64,000 nucleotides of DNA, taken from assembly GCA_038380795.1 (NCBI GenBank), contig CM076269.1:2852001-2916000 (forward strand), in the 5' to 3' direction. The translations under genes and the position numbers were made by a program. Source of the DNA: Pyrocephalus nanus. Its lineage: Eukaryota > Chordata > Aves > Passeriformes > Tyrannidae. The notes below the pieces were generated by a model that was given only the letters and a program-made list of their open reading frames with translations, was not told where the DNA came from and did no database searches. This document shows positions 62,568-64,000 of this stretch, piece after piece (position 1 is the first letter of the stretch; each line of letters opens with the position of its first letter).

Positions 62568-64000
62568 CTGTGGAGAGAGGCACAGCAGATCAGGCAGCTG
62601 TTTTCCCAGGAGGGCAGCCTGCAGAGCACAGCCCTGCAGATCAGCAAATTTCAAGCACAGCTTCAGAGAAACAATCATGTGTATCTGGCCAGCACCGCTC
62701 TCAGCTGATCACACACCAGCATCCCCTTTCCAGCTGAGCCTGGTCCTGTTTCCTCAGCTCTGCTGGGCACCCCATCATCCACCACCAGCAGGATCCCAAC
62801 ATTACAAGCCAGCTAGCAAAGCTTCCAACCTCAGCACTGTATCTCCAGCTCCTTAATCTTGCTCCTGCTCAAGCAGGGGGCTTGAGCATCATCACCCACA
62901 GCCACCATGACATTGCCACCAGCCCTGGCACCCATACCCACTCAGCACACTGCTCTGCCTGACCCTGGTGCAAGGCCTCCAAGGGAGATGTGGAGCTGAC
63001 CCACACCCTCCAAAGAGCAGTGCCTTTATAACCAACTCTGGGCTCCTGCTCCTTGATCCCCACCACAGAAGCAGCATGCCATCACAGGCAGACCCACTGC
63101 ATGAGGAAGGAAAGCCATGGGTTCAGAAACAAACATCACTTTCTGGTGTCAAAGTTCCTGGTTTCACATCCTTGCAAAAAAAAAAAAAAAACCCTCCTGA
63201 CAAGAAACTACTACCACATAACCCAGTACCTCAGAGGGTGCATCCTGCTTGGCAATGGCTTTTCTATTCCCCTTCCAGACAGCAGAAAGCCACCAGAGAA
63301 GGACAGGCTGCAGGGAGAAGAACCAGCACTGCCCACACTTGCTGAGCCTCACTATGAGCACGCACCAGTGATCCAGGCAGACGCTCTCCAGAAAGGCAGG
63401 AAGGGCCCAGGCTCTTACTGCTGCAGGCAAGACTGAAACACCTTCACCCATTTCCCTGTACTCCCCAACCTCTCCCCAGTCCACAGGACACCAGAGCAGC
63501 AGGAAGAGAGGCAGAGCACAGGCACAGCCTCACCTGACTCACCCACCTGAGAGGGAGGCATTCTCCAGAGCTTCTACCAGACACTCCACCTACCCCTTCC
63601 ACCAGAAGGCACACAGGAATCACTGCCCACACACAGGCCTGGGGAAATGGGTGCCCAGTCTCCCCAGGAGGTATATTGCTGCCTCCACCAGGAATCACAC
63701 AGCCTCTTCCCAACCAGCAGGCTGAAGCCAGAATAGCCTTTTTCCCAGTTAGGTCTCAGCTGGGAGTATTCAGCAGCCACTGCCACCTCGAGCCCTCACC
63801 AGCCAGCACCAGCACCGCTCCTTCAGCTTCACAGCAAGAGTTAGAGCTCAAAGTCCTCTTGGCTCCATGTAGGACGGCAGCAGACAACCTGTGCAGTCCT
63901 GCCGAGCACCTACATGACAGGCACTGCTGGCAGTGATCTTCACAGGTGCCTGGCACACACTGTTCTGGCTCATTGGAGTATTCCCTGCAAATCAGTTTGG
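62568..64000 (-). other. ELOVL1 5' intron and upstream flank
   Basis: An acceptor (ctctccacag on the minus strand) just before the ELOVL1 start exon shows that this sequence is intron at least in part. It is CpG-poor, with a 16-A tract at 63176-63191 and no clear first exon or promoter. The first exon may lie past the right edge. No coding exon of another gene was recognised. Confidence 0.55.

Overview
The window is vertebrate nuclear DNA, almost certainly from a bird. It holds multi-exon genes with GT-AG introns, and the clearest interspersed repeats are 3' ends of CR1 LINEs, the dominant avian retroposon. The introns are short, and the proteins resemble human orthologues closely but not as closely as a mammal's would. 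Gene order matches the human 1p34.2 block: CFAP57, TMEM125, C1orf210, TIE1, MPL, CDC20, ELOVL1. Family names rest on recognising the proteins; no search could be run.

Layout. 1-9.3 kb: the last nine coding exons of CFAP57 (+), a cilium protein whose part here is all coiled coil; the gene enters from the left edge. 9.3-12.3 kb: its 3' UTR and AT-rich intergenic DNA. 12.3-18.6 kb: a CpG-rich patch that may be the TMEM125 promoter and first exon, an intron with CR1 debris, then the single coding exon of TMEM125 (+). 18.6-23.2 kb: TMEM125 3' UTR and intergenic DNA. 23.2-26.4 kb: C1orf210/TEMP (-), here with a signal peptide and a leucine-rich-repeat ectodomain. 26.5-30.2 kb: the divergent spacer to TIE1, with a CpG-rich stretch. 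30.2-42.7 kb: TIE1 (+), 23 coding exons, with an unexplained 559-codon antisense ORF in intron 2. 42.7-44.5 kb: MPL promoter region. 44.5-50.0 kb: MPL (+), 12 coding exons. 50.0-55.4 kb: CDC20 (+), whose promoter starts within about 150 bp of the MPL stop codon. 55.4-58.8 kb: no gene found. 58.8-62.6 kb: ELOVL1 (-), convergent with CDC20. 62.6-64 kb: upstream intron or flank of ELOVL1.

These neighbours form no pathway; this is an ordinary conserved synteny block. TIE1 (endothelial) and MPL (thrombopoietin receptor) are both haemato-vascular receptors. CDC20 is a mitotic regulator, ELOVL1 a very-long-chain fatty-acid elongase and CFAP57 an axonemal protein. I assembled every coding exon by matching splice sites and reading phase. 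All seven reading frames close without a frameshift, CFAP57 from the window edge onward.

The most interesting points are the LRR ectodomain of the bird C1orf210, the altered juxtamembrane motif and single distal tyrosine of MPL, a GC-AG intron in TIE1 (and a possible second in CFAP57), the antisense ORF in TIE1, and the CCAAT/CHR-type promoter of CDC20 packed against MPL.
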